Assembly (NCBI GenBank): GCA_945901835.1
Contig: CAMDMH010000180.1
Location: 1-6,542, forward strand
Origin: Devosia equisanguinis
GTDB lineage: Bacteria; Pseudomonadota; Alphaproteobacteria; Rhizobiales; Hyphomicrobiaceae
Direction: 5' to 3'
DNA: 6,542 nucleotides
Below the pieces are notes generated by a model, which saw nothing but the letters and a program-made list of their open reading frames with translations, was not told where the DNA came from and did no database searches. The position numbers were made by a program, and so were the translations under genes. Within the stretch, counting starts at the first letter, position 1. The number at the start of each line of letters is the position of its first letter. Positions 1 to 6,111 of the stretch are shown one piece after another.

Positions 1-15
1 CCTGCCCCGGCGTGT

Positions 16-22
16 GAGGAGA
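16..22 (+). promoter_or_regulatory. Ribosome-binding site of the SDR gene
   Basis: GAGGAGA lies 8 bases before the ATG at 31. This is a strong Shine-Dalgarno match at good spacing and it fixes the start of the dehydrogenase. Confidence 0.7.
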
Positions 23-30
23 ACGACGAC

Positions 31-789
31 ATGGCGAAATCAGAGAAGAAGAACGTATTTCTCGTCACCGGTGCGGCAAGCGGCATAGGGGCCGCTGCGA
101 TCCGTCTGCTGCTCGCGGACGGCGCGCGGGTTTGCGCGGCCGATATGCAGAGGATCGGGCTCGACGGCATCGCGCCCAAACAGCTCGACAACTTGAAGAC
201 CATCCGCTGCGACGTATCCAAGGAGACCGATTGCAAGCGCGCCGTCGCAGACACGGTGAAAGCCTTCGGCGGGCTCGACAGCGTTCTGCACTTCGCAGGT
301 ATTCATTCGGTACAGTCGTGGGAAGAACTCGACGCGGACGAGTTCGCCAAGCTCTACGCCGTCAACGTGATCGGCTCGTTCCTGATCACGAAGGCCGCGG
401 GCCAATACATGAAGGACCACGGCGGCGGGGCGATCGTGATGACGGGCTCGGGTTCGATGAATTCCGGCGGCACGGGGGGCAACGGGCGGGGCGGTCCCGC
501 CTACACAGCGACCAAAGGCGCGATCATTGCGCTGCACCGCTCGATGGCGCGATCGCTGGGACCGCACGGCATCCGCGTCAACGCGGTGAGCCCGGGCTCG
601 ACGACCACGGCGATGACCGCCGACTACAGCGAGGAAGCGCTAACCAACGTCGCACGGCGAACCGCACTCGGACGGATCGGCCGCGCCGACGAGATCGCGG
701 CGGTGGCGATTTTCCTGTGCTCTGACAAGGCTAGCTACATTTCCGGCGAGATCGTCAACGTCAACGGCGGTGGCAGCTTCGGGATTTGA
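31..789 (+). CDS. SDR-family NAD(P)-dependent oxidoreductase
   Basis: A classical short-chain dehydrogenase/reductase of 252 residues, the usual family length; it is a soluble single-domain Rossmann enzyme that oxidises or reduces a hydroxyl/carbonyl group on an unknown substrate. Visible motifs are the cofactor glycine motif TGAASGIG (13-20), Asp38 at the end of beta-2 (which favours NAD over NADP), the DV pair at 61-62, HFAG (87-90) in place of the usual NNAG, Asn112, the catalytic YTATK with Tyr158 and Lys162, PG at 188-189, and the C-terminal ISGE...VNGG signature. The stretch before the catalytic Tyr is unusually glycine-rich (139-156), so the catalytic Ser could be Ser140 or Ser145. The start is supported by a strong GAGGAGA. 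The gene converges on the aldolase gene with a 6-base gap. Substrate cannot be told from sequence; a sugar or hydroxy-acid role is only suggested by the neighbouring class II aldolase. Confidence 0.93.
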   Translation: MAKSEKKNVFLVTGAASGIGAAAIRLLLADGARVCAADMQRIGLDGIAPKQLDNLKTIRCDVSKETDCKRAVADTVKAFGGLDSVLHFAGIHSVQSWEELDADEFAKLYAVNVIGSFLITKAAGQYMKDHGGGAIVMTGSGSMNSGGTGGNGRGGPAYTATKGAIIALHRSMARSLGPHGIRVNAVSPGSTTTAMTADYSEEALTNVARRTALGRIGRADEIAAVAIFLCSDKASYISGEIVNVNGGGSFGI

Positions 790-795
790 GCGTAT

Positions 796-1482
796 TCAGC
801 CCTGCGCCTTCTGGCCGTAGGATCGGAAGCGCTCGATCACCTCAGCCATCTCGGCGGCGGGGAGCAGCGCAGGGCGGCCGAGAGTGAGCACTTTGTAGTA
901 TTGCTCGGCGAGGATCTCGACCTCGGCGGCCAGCTCGAGCGCGCTCGATAGCGTCGTCGAAGTGGCGATCATGCCGTGGTGCGCCATGAGACACGCGTTG
1001 CGCTTTTCGAGCCCCTTGGCGACGTGCCGGGCAAGCGCATCGGTTCCGAACGTCGCGTATGGCACGCATGGGATGTCGTCGCCGCCGGCGACCGCAACCA
1101 TGTAATGAAACGCTGGAATGGGCTTGCCCGTGCACGACAGCACGACGGCATGCATCGAATGCGTGTGCACGACGGCGCCCATGTCGTGCCGCGCGGCGTA
1201 CACCGCCAGATGGAAGTGCCATTCGCTCGAGGGTTTCCGCGCGCCGGTGGCCTTTCCGCTCGCATCGACGAACGTGACATCGGACGGCTTCAGGGCGTCG
1301 TATGCCATGCCGGTCGGCGTTATCAGCATACCGTCGCGCCAGCGCCGCGAGACATTGCCGGAGCGTCCGGGAGAAAGGCCCTGCCGGCTCATCATCTGCG
1401 CGGTTGCGATCACCTCGCGACGAGCCTGCGCCTCGCTCGTTTCTCCGGCTTTCGCTTTGGCTTTCGGAGTAGCCGACTTCAT
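796..1482 (-). CDS. Class II aldolase/adducin family protein
   Basis: A 228-residue protein of the zinc-dependent class II aldolase/adducin fold (relatives of L-fuculose-phosphate aldolase and L-ribulose-5-phosphate 4-epimerase). Motifs: SGNVS (41-45) and TPTGM (55-59), which bind the substrate phosphate or carboxylate in the family; SSEWHFH with probable catalytic Glu87; the zinc pair HTH (His106, His108); and the third zinc ligand in AHHG (His169). All expected metal and catalytic residues are present, so the enzyme should be active. The first about 17 residues form a Lys/Ala-rich tail outside the fold. Its ATG overlaps the stop of the upstream ABC exporter as ATGA, which implies translational coupling. 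Substrate is unknown; aldolase, epimerase or decarboxylase activity are all possible in this family. Confidence 0.92.
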   Translation of the reverse strand: MKSATPKAKAKAGETSEAQARREVIATAQMMSRQGLSPGRSGNVSRRWRDGMLITPTGMAYDALKPSDVTFVDASGKATGARKPSSEWHFHLAVYAARHDMGAVVHTHSMHAVVLSCTGKPIPAFHYMVAVAGGDDIPCVPYATFGTDALARHVAKGLEKRNACLMAHHGMIATSTTLSSALELAAEVEILAEQYYKVLTLGRPALLPAAEMAEVIERFRSYGQKAQG

Positions 1483-3308
1483 GTTGCATCCGCTCCTGCG
1501 AGAAACTGCGCATGGGCGAGACGCGCATAAGCGCCCTCGCGCGACAGCAGCTCGGCGTGCGTACCGACCTCGACGATCGCGCCCTTGTCCATCACGCAGA
1601 TGATATCGGCGCTCTGCACGGTCGCGAGCCGGTGGGCGATGACGAGCGTCGTACGCTCCCGCGTGAAGCGGGCTAAAGCCTCCTGCACGAGTTGCTCGGA
1701 TTCGGTATCGAGCGCGCTCGTCGCCTCGTCGAGCAGCAGGATCGGCGCGTTCTTCAGAATGGCCCGCGCCAAGGCGATGCGCTGCCGCTGACCACCCGAC
1801 AAGCGCGAGCCGCTGTCGCCGATCTGGGTGTCGTAGCCTTGCGGCTGGGCCATGATGAAATCGTGGGCGGCGGCATCCCGGGCGGCGGCCTCGATGTCGG
1901 ATTGGCTCGCCCCCAGGCGCCCAAGCGCTATATTGGCGCGGATCGTATCGTCGAACAGCGTCACTTCCTGGCTGACGATCGAGATCGCGTTGCGCAGGCT
2001 AGCAAGCGTGACGTCTCGGATCTCGACGCCATCGATGAAGATGCGGCCCTCGGTCGTGTCGAACAAGCGTGGCACCAGATTGATGATGGTCGACTTGCCG
2101 GCGCCGGAGCGTCCGACGAAAGCGACGGTCTTGCCGCCCGGCACGATCAGCGAGAAATCGCGCACGACTTTCAAATCCGGCGCCTTGGGATAGACGAAAC
2201 CGACGTTCTCGAAACGGATCTCGCCGTGCTGCATCGCCAGTTCGGATGCGCCGGTCTTGTCGACGATGGTCGGGCGCTCGTCGAGCACGGCGTAGACACG
2301 TTCGAGCGCCGAGGTGCCTTCGCCAAGTCGAGTCGACAGGTTACCGAGGCCACGGATCGGCTGGGCCATCAGCAACAGACCGGTTATGAAGCCCATGAAC
2401 TCCCCGACGGTCGACTGTCCCGCGGCGATGCGCCAATAGGCGATGCCGACGACGCCGGCGACGGCCAGCCCGCCGAGCACTTCGAGCATGGGATCGAGCT
2501 GGGCGCGGCTGCGGACCGCCTTCATGCGGAGGCGATAGACGTCCTCGAAACTCTTGTCGACCTTGTCGCTGGCGTAACCCTCGAGTCGGAAAGTCTTGAT
2601 CAGCCGCGCACTCGACAGCTTCTCGGTCAGCAGAGAAGTCATGTCGCCGAGTTCGGCCTGCGTGCGCTTGGCGACCTTGCGGAGCTTGTCCGAAATGATC
2701 GCCACGGGGATCGCGGCAATCGGATAGACGACGAGGACGACGATGCTGAGCACGGGATCGCGCCACAGCAGATAGGTAATCAACGCGATGATGGTGAGGA
2801 CGTCGCGGATCGCAGTGTTGACTGCCGCCTGCAGGCCGAGCTGGATGTACGACATGTCGTTGGTGAGCCGGGAGACGAAGTCGCCCGGCCGCTCGCGGGT
2901 CAGGCGTTCGAAATCCGCGCCGACGAGATGGCGAAAAGAACGCTGCTGAATGTCGGTAGTGATGCGCGTGACGAGACGGTTGGTGACGATGGTCTGCGCC
3001 AACAGCACGGCCGCGCGCAGCGCAGGGGCCAGCGCAATGGCAGCGATCACCGTTCCGAGCCATTCCGACTGGCCCTTCATCAGCGTGTCGAACGAAAGCT
3101 GGATGATGTAGGGGTAGAGCGGCGTCACCGAAGCGAGCGCCGCCGACAAGATCAGCGACAGCACGAGATCACGCCAGCGCGGCACGACCCAATCATGCCA
3201 GAAGCGGCCGAGCAACGCACGCATCGGCCGGTCGAACGCCAAGCCGCGACGCGGCTTCGGTAAGGCCTCGGCTCCGCTTGCGGACCTCGGCTCGGGGGGG
3301 GGGCTCAC
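1479..3308 (-). CDS. ABC exporter, fused membrane and ATP-binding domains (MsbA/ABCB type)
   Basis: A 609-residue half-transporter expected to work as a homodimer in the inner membrane, exporting a lipid, drug or other hydrophobic substrate. The membrane domain has six likely helices at about 47-69, 84-108, 163-182, 185-206, 276-295 and 302-320. The ATPase domain is complete: A-loop Tyr373, Walker A GRSGAGKS (399-406), Q-loop Gln447, signature LSGGQ (503-507), Walker B ILLLDE (523-528) and switch His559. The architecture resembles MsbA, but sequence alone does not show lipid A export. The start is GTG, preceded at only 3 bases by GGAGAG. Codons 3-5 lie in a run of ten C (ten G on the plus strand, 3294-3303), a site open to slippage or sequencing error; an alternative start is the Met at residue 29, before the first helix. 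It follows the DUF4170 gene by 30 bases and overlaps the aldolase start by 4. Confidence 0.93.
   Translation of the reverse strand: MSPPPEPRSASGAEALPKPRRGLAFDRPMRALLGRFWHDWVVPRWRDLVLSLILSAALASVTPLYPYIIQLSFDTLMKGQSEWLGTVIAAIALAPALRAAVLLAQTIVTNRLVTRITTDIQQRSFRHLVGADFERLTRERPGDFVSRLTNDMSYIQLGLQAAVNTAIRDVLTIIALITYLLWRDPVLSIVVLVVYPIAAIPVAIISDKLRKVAKRTQAELGDMTSLLTEKLSSARLIKTFRLEGYASDKVDKSFEDVYRLRMKAVRSRAQLDPMLEVLGGLAVAGVVGIAYWRIAAGQSTVGEFMGFITGLLLMAQPIRGLGNLSTRLGEGTSALERVYAVLDERPTIVDKTGASELAMQHGEIRFENVGFVYPKAPDLKVVRDFSLIVPGGKTVAFVGRSGAGKSTIINLVPRLFDTTEGRIFIDGVEIRDVTLASLRNAISIVSQEVTLFDDTIRANIALGRLGASQSDIEAAARDAAAHDFIMAQPQGYDTQIGDSGSRLSGGQRQRIALARAILKNAPILLLDEATSALDTESEQLVQEALARFTRERTTLVIAHRLATVQSADIICVMDKGAIVEVGTHAELLSREGAYARLAHAQFLAGADAT
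3294..3303. repeat. Homopolymer tract of ten G (C on the coding strand)
   Basis: Ten G in a row on the plus strand, starting six bases after the GTG of the ABC exporter in coding direction. It encodes the Pro run in the N-terminal SPPPEP. A change of one or two bases would put the exporter out of frame just after its start. Confidence 0.9.
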
Positions 3309-3338
3309 ATGCTCTCCGCGATCACACGCCGAAGGTCA

Positions 3339-3605
3339 TCACGCCGAAGATCCGGGCACCGGCATAGGTGCGGGATTGAACAGCCGATGCATATGCACGA
3401 TGAAATACCGCATCTGAGCGTTGTCGACCGTCTTCTGCGCGGCGCCCTTCCAGGCCCGGTGCGCTTCGGCATAGTTCGGGAAGATACCGACGATGTCCAG
3501 CTCATCGAGATTGCGGAAATCGATGCCGTCGAGCGACGTCAGTTCGCCCCCGAAGACGAGATGCAGGAGTTGCCTGGGTTTAGGCTCGGACTGTGACTGG
3601 CTCAT
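3339..3605 (-). CDS. DUF4170 domain-containing protein
   Basis: A small soluble protein of 88 residues that I recognise as DUF4170, a family of unknown function known mainly from Alphaproteobacteria. The core HLVFGGEL...LDIVGIFPNY...AW...AQ.TVDNAQMRYFIVHMHRL is highly typical, with the conserved VDNA and MRYFIVH blocks at about 56-68. No signal peptide or membrane segment is visible. I chose the Met at 3605 because the conserved region begins soon after it; a Met four codons upstream (3617) is possible, and neither has a strong ribosome-binding site. A longer open frame reaches 3716 but its extra N-terminus looks non-coding. The ABC exporter starts 30 bases downstream, so the two may share a transcript. 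Function is unknown. Confidence 0.88.
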   Translation of the reverse strand: MSQSQSEPKPRQLLHLVFGGELTSLDGIDFRNLDELDIVGIFPNYAEAHRAWKGAAQKTVDNAQMRYFIVHMHRLFNPAPMPVPGSSA

Positions 3606-3889
3606 GAGATTGTCCATTCGGAGCGGGTGGGGGGCGGTTCGGAGGCGGATACTTCGGGAAATCCGGTTAAGCCTTCCGGCCTGTTGGTGCCCGATTGCGC
3701 TCGATTCGACCGCCATTGGACGGTTAAGTGCCCGACACGCTTCGCGCTGGCAAGTGCGCCGAAAGACCCAGCCGCAGGGGTTACCTGTCTGGGCTGATGC
3801 GGAATGGAACAGTGCTTTACCACCCGCAAAGCAAGAACTTTAAGCTGTTCCACACGCCGCAGTGATATCTTTCAACCAGGGTCACGAAG
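3606..3889. other. Intergenic region upstream of the DUF4170 gene
   Basis: No convincing gene. It must hold the promoter of the minus-strand DUF4170 gene and, if the small ORF at 3890 is real, a plus-strand promoter, but I cannot assign clear -35/-10 boxes. Open frames here are short, lack ribosome-binding sites and resemble no family. Confidence 0.5.
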
Positions 3890-3991
3890 ATGACCTCTCG
3901 TAAGTTGACAGGTTTGCGCAACCGGGCGCAGCAGGGGTTACTCTGCTGCGCCCGTCGCGGTATCACAGACCGGGCCGCTGTCGCGCTCTAA
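3890..3991 (+). CDS. Small ORF, possible Cys-containing leader peptide
   Basis: A 33-codon ORF beginning MTSRKLTGLRNRAQQ and containing LLCCARRG, ending in TAA. It is too short for standard gene calling. An AGGG at 3878-3881 and GAAG just before the ATG offer only a weak ribosome-binding site. The product is basic (six Arg, one Lys) with tandem Cys codons (TGC TGC) that sit inside the 3' arm of the hairpin at 3923-3954. That geometry resembles attenuator leader peptides, where stalling at scarce amino-acid codons opens a stem. Right after the stop come AAGGAT and an ATG that runs into a stop after five codons, so any regulated gene seems lost. I do not recognise it with certainty; it could also be a small-RNA gene or a chance ORF over a hairpin. 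Confidence 0.4.
   Translation: MTSRKLTGLRNRAQQGLLCCARRGITDRAAVAL
3923..3954. promoter_or_regulatory. Strong GC-rich hairpin inside the small ORF
   Basis: A perfect 12-bp inverted repeat: CGGGCGCAGCAG at 3923-3934 and CTGCTGCGCCCG at 3943-3954, with an 8-base loop that can close further to a GTTA tetraloop through one G-C and one G-U pair. No T-run follows on either strand, so it is not a classical intrinsic terminator. It may be an attenuator stem or the core of a structured small RNA. Confidence 0.7.
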
Positions 3992-4020
3992 GGATACCTT
4001 CAATGATTGGTGGATCGTAG
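3990..4020 (+). other. Ribosome-binding site and five-codon ORF after the leader
   Basis: AAGGAT (3990-3995) is followed 7 bases later by ATG (4003) and the codons for M-I-G-G-S, then TAG. It looks like a translation start whose gene has been lost or truncated. A chance match is equally possible. Confidence 0.25.
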
Positions 4021-4037
4021 CCCGTCCACTGGGCCTC

Positions 4038-4060
4038 TCCTCCCCCCTTGCGAGGGAGGA
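4038..4060. repeat. Pyrimidine/purine palindrome between small ORF and ubiA
   Basis: TCCTCCC (4038-4044) pairs with GGGAGGA (4054-4060) around a 9-base loop. It lies 50 bases past the end of the minus-strand ubiA gene. No T-run follows on the minus strand, so a role as the ubiA terminator is doubtful. CT-rich/GA-rich palindromes of this look are common between genes in GC-rich alphaproteobacteria. Confidence 0.5.
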
Positions 4061-4110
4061 AAACCTCGAGCGTTTGCCCAAGTCTCGCAGCGCTTATTGT
4101 TGCAACTCTC

Positions 4111-5076
4111 CTAAACGCGGGCCGCCGCCCAGACCATATCGACCGCAGTCCCCAGGAAGATCAGCCAGCCGACCCACTGGTTTGAGCGGAAGCGCACGAG
4201 GCAGTTCGCGCTATCGTCGATGTCGAGGGTGGCGATTTGCCAAACGAGTTGCAGCGACACGACCACCAGTGTTGCGAAATAGACCAGCCCGGCTCCAGCC
4301 AGGATGCCGGCCATCGACCACAGCACGAGTGCGCCAGCATAACACCCGACGAGCGCCGGCCGGGTCGAACTTCCCAGCCGCAACGCGGTCGATTTGAGGC
4401 CGAGCATCGCGTCGTCCTCCTTGTCCTGGTGGGCGTAGATGGTGTCGTAGCCGATGGTCCAGAGGATACAGGCGGCATAGAGCACGAACGTCGCCGGGGC
4501 AAACGAGCCCGAGACTGCCGTCCAGCCGACCAGCGCACCCCACTTGAACGTCAGGCCGAGCATCACCTGCGGCCACCAGGTGAAGCGCTTGAAGAACGGG
4601 TAGGTGGCGACGAGACCGAGCGAGGCTATGCCGACCCAAACCGTGAACCAGTTGAATTGGATCAACACCAGAAAGCCGACGAGGCAGAGGCCCGCGGCGA
4701 AGGCCAGCGCCTGCTTGACGCTGACCTGGCCGGAAGGGATCGGCCTCAAAGCCGTGCGCTCCACGCGGCCGTCGAAATCGCGGTCGACGATGTCGTTCCA
4801 GGTGCAGCCGGCCCCGCGCATCACGAAGGCGCCGACCATGAACAGGGCTACGAACCACAAGTCCGGGTAGGGCCGGCCGAGCGATCGTTCGGCCAGTGTC
4901 TGCGACCACCAGCACGGGAACAACAGCAGCCACGCGCCGATCGGCCGGTCGAAGCGGGCGAGCTTCAGGTACGGCTTGATCGCGGGCGGCGCCCAGGTGT
5001 CGACCCAGTTGCGGGTCGAGGCGTCGGCGATGACGAGGCGGCTATGGGGATCGGGGACTGGTCTCCGGGGAGGCAC
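4111..5076 (-). CDS. ubiA: 4-hydroxybenzoate polyprenyltransferase
   Basis: An integral inner-membrane prenyltransferase of 321 residues that attaches the polyprenyl tail to 4-hydroxybenzoate, the first membrane step of ubiquinone synthesis. Both Mg-diphosphate-binding Asp motifs are present: NDIVDRDFD (94-102) and DTIYAHQDKEDD (211-222). RPIPSG (111-116), the WAP...YLKLARFDRPIG block near residues 28-47 and FKWGALVGW are typical of UbiA rather than of heme O or chlorophyll synthases. About eight to nine hydrophobic segments span the protein. The start is GTG with AGGAT upstream (AGG ends 9 bases before it); the N-terminal about 25 residues are longer than in E. coli UbiA, as is common in alphaproteobacteria. 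It follows the Rid gene by 39 bases on the same strand, so co-transcription is likely. No terminator is evident after its stop. Confidence 0.95.
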   Translation of the reverse strand: MPPRRPVPDPHSRLVIADASTRNWVDTWAPPAIKPYLKLARFDRPIGAWLLLFPCWWSQTLAERSLGRPYPDLWFVALFMVGAFVMRGAGCTWNDIVDRDFDGRVERTALRPIPSGQVSVKQALAFAAGLCLVGFLVLIQFNWFTVWVGIASLGLVATYPFFKRFTWWPQVMLGLTFKWGALVGWTAVSGSFAPATFVLYAACILWTIGYDTIYAHQDKEDDAMLGLKSTALRLGSSTRPALVGCYAGALVLWSMAGILAGAGLVYFATLVVVSLQLVWQIATLDIDDSANCLVRFRSNQWVGWLIFLGTAVDMVWAAARV

Positions 5077-5115
5077 GTCGGATATCCTGATCTCACTTCC
5101 CCAATACCCGAAACC

Positions 5116-5463
5116 CTACTTCGCGGCCGTGACCATGATCTCGACGAGCATCTTGGGATCGGCGAGCTTGGCCTCGACGCAGGCGCGCGCGGGCAGATCC
5201 TTGCCGCCGTTCCATGCCTTCCAGATCTCGTTCATCTCTCCGCGCAGCTTGATGTCGGGTACCCAAATCTGCGCCTGCACGATCTTCGACTTGTCGGTGC
5301 CGCACTGAGCCAACAGCTTATCGATCTGATCGACGACGTCCTTGGTCTGCGCCTTGACGCCGCCCGACGTGTCGCCTGCGACGATCCCCGCGAGAAAGAC
5401 GAAGCCGTTGGCCTCGACCGCCTTGCTCAGGATGTCGGAGGGATTGTGGCGCTTGATCGACAT
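5116..5463 (-). CDS. Rid-family (YjgF/YER057c/UK114) protein
   Basis: A 115-residue soluble protein of the Rid superfamily, which forms trimers and in its active members hydrolyses reactive enamine/imine intermediates such as 2-aminoacrylate. The key Arg is present in PARACVEA (Arg93), with the matching Glu108 in LVEIMVTA; their spacing of 15 equals that of Arg105 and Glu120 in E. coli RidA, so imine deaminase activity is plausible. The archetypal GPYSQ motif near the N-terminus is absent, which points to one of the other Rid subgroups rather than RidA itself. The ATG at 5463 is chosen over an upstream frame extending to 5520 because GGGAGAG precedes it by 5 bases and the fold begins there. 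It lies 39 bases before ubiA on the same strand. Confidence 0.88.
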   Translation of the reverse strand: MSIKRHNPSDILSKAVEANGFVFLAGIVAGDTSGGVKAQTKDVVDQIDKLLAQCGTDKSKIVQAQIWVPDIKLRGEMNEIWKAWNGGKDLPARACVEAKLADPKMLVEIMVTAAK

Positions 5464-5468
5464 GGATG

Positions 5469-5475
5469 CTCTCCC
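5469..5475 (-). promoter_or_regulatory. Ribosome-binding site of the Rid gene
   Basis: GGGAGAG on the minus strand, 5 bases before the ATG at 5463. It decides the start against a longer open frame whose additional N-terminus resembles nothing. Confidence 0.65.
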
Positions 5476-5579
5476 GTTGCAACAGGCCCGCCCCGAGCGG
5501 ACCCGCGTCCTGAAACTCATAACACGCCTGATGCGAGAGGCTAGAACCGAGGCCAGTGCCGGGGGAAGAGCACGTTGGC

Positions 5580-5821
5580 TCAGTGCCAGACGAGCCCGGG
5601 CACGAGCTGCGCACCATCACCGACTGGGCATGGCTGATCAGCAGCAGGCGATCGAGGTCGCGGCGGCCGTGCGACGCCATCACGCTGAGATCGCAGTCAT
5701 GCGTGGCGATTGTCTCGAGGACGCCCTCGGCCGGCGCTGCCTTGTCGAGAATGGCGCGTGCGGCCGCGCGGACCTCGGTTTCGCAGCGGTCGACGTCGGA
5801 GGCACTACGGCACTGAAAATC
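5580..5821 (-). pseudogene. Universal stress protein (UspA family) C-terminal remnant
   Basis: The minus strand encodes, without a start, the C-terminal part of a UspA-like protein: AEGVLETIATHDCDLSVMASHGRRDLDRLLLISHAQSVMV. This matches the family pattern of an AEG(I/V) helix, DLIVMGSHGR-GL-RLLLGS and the final strand. The N-terminal half is missing: the frame is closed by a TAG at 5822-5824. The expected last strand ending PGLVWH-stop is present but one frame off, so a single base has been lost at about 5594-5602. Three Gly of the ATP-binding motif are replaced (MAS for MGS, RDL for RGL, IS for GS). Truncation, frameshift and motif loss together mark a decaying relic. The parent probably was a stand-alone single-domain Usp on this strand. 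Confidence 0.7.
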
Positions 5822-5894
5822 CTACCGTCACGGATACAGGCTCTTCAATCATACATGGGCGTCGGTGAGGTGAAGTCCCATTTAGCCTTGGCGT

Positions 5895-5929
5895 GGTCGT
5901 TTTTGCGGCACCCGCACCGTGCCGCGACC
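5895..5929. repeat. Bulged hairpin
   Basis: GCGGCAC (5905-5911) and GTGCCGC (5919-5925) form a perfect 7-bp stem with a 7-base loop, extended by GGTC (5895-5898) and GACC (5926-5929) with GTTTTT bulged on one side. The T-run lies before the stem on the plus strand, so it does not act as a simple terminator in either direction. Confidence 0.5.
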
Positions 5930-5974
5930 TCGCTCGTAGGCGTGGCGGCGTCGAGGATCCCGGCACGAACACCA

Positions 5975-5997
5975 ACGGCATTCCGTCGGAATGCCGT
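5975..5997. repeat. Perfect 10-bp palindrome with 3-base loop
   Basis: ACGGCATTCC (5975-5984) and GGAATGCCGT (5988-5997) are exact reverse complements around GTC. A T-run is missing on both sides, so it could be a regulator-binding site, a dispersed palindromic repeat or a weak hairpin terminator. Confidence 0.6.
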
Positions 5998-6064
5998 CTC
6001 AAATTAGTGCCGAAACTGCGCCGACAAAGAGAGAAGACGGGCGGGTCCGCTTCCAGCTAAATAT

Positions 6065-6111
6065 TGGTCGGAGCGGCGAGATTCGAACTCGCGACCCCTT
6101 GCTCCCGAAGC
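6065..6111 (-). tRNA. 3' half of tRNA-Pro(CGG), truncated; probable attachment site
   Basis: Read on the minus strand, this is a clean tRNA 3' half: anticodon loop TTCGGGA (6109-6103, anticodon CGG, with U33 and G37 as in proline tRNAs), stem strand GCAAG (6102-6098), variable GGGTC, T-arm GCGAG-TTCGAAT-CTCGC (6092-6076), acceptor strand CGCTCCG (6075-6069), discriminator A and encoded CCA (6067-6065). The 5' side of the anticodon stem should read CTTGC but reads CCAGC, and no D-arm or 5' acceptor strand follows, so the gene is not functional. Loss at the anticodon stem is the usual result of an integrase that recombines at a tRNA gene: the 3' part is duplicated and the intact tRNA lies at the other end of the element. 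Sequence to the right (above 6111) would be element, to the left chromosome. Confidence 0.85.

Larger units (their letters stand above)
5822..6064. other. Non-coding stretch with palindromes, left of the tRNA fragment
   Basis: No gene is supported. Two palindromes stand out and are listed separately (5895-5929 and 5975-5997). The open frames crossing this stretch lack ribosome-binding sites and family resemblance. It may contain the lost N-terminal part of the Usp gene in unrecognisable form. Confidence 0.5.

Noticed and set aside
842..1528. Minus-strand open frame of 228 codons overlapping the aldolase
   Set aside because: Shifted-frame shadow of the aldolase, Arg-rich; the aldolase frame has all catalytic and zinc residues.
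1692..3263. Plus-strand open frame of 523 codons
   Set aside because: It lies fully antisense to the complete ABC exporter, has an Asp/Arg/Gln-rich low-complexity composition typical of shadow frames in GC-rich DNA, and shows no family motif.
3339..3716. Longer 125-codon form of the DUF4170 protein
   Set aside because: The additional 37 residues are Arg-rich and unlike the family, and no ribosome-binding site precedes the upstream start.
4237..5544. Plus-strand open frame of 435 codons
   Set aside because: Antisense to ubiA and the Rid gene, both of which carry full family motifs; no ribosome-binding site or recognisable domain.
5318..5683. Minus-strand ORF of 121 codons as an intact gene
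   Set aside because: Its first part is the Usp remnant and its end runs out of frame through the Rid start; it is a read-through of a frameshifted relic.
5895..5929. Bulged hairpin as a rho-independent terminator
   Set aside because: The T-run precedes the stem on the plus strand, so neither direction gives stem followed by T.
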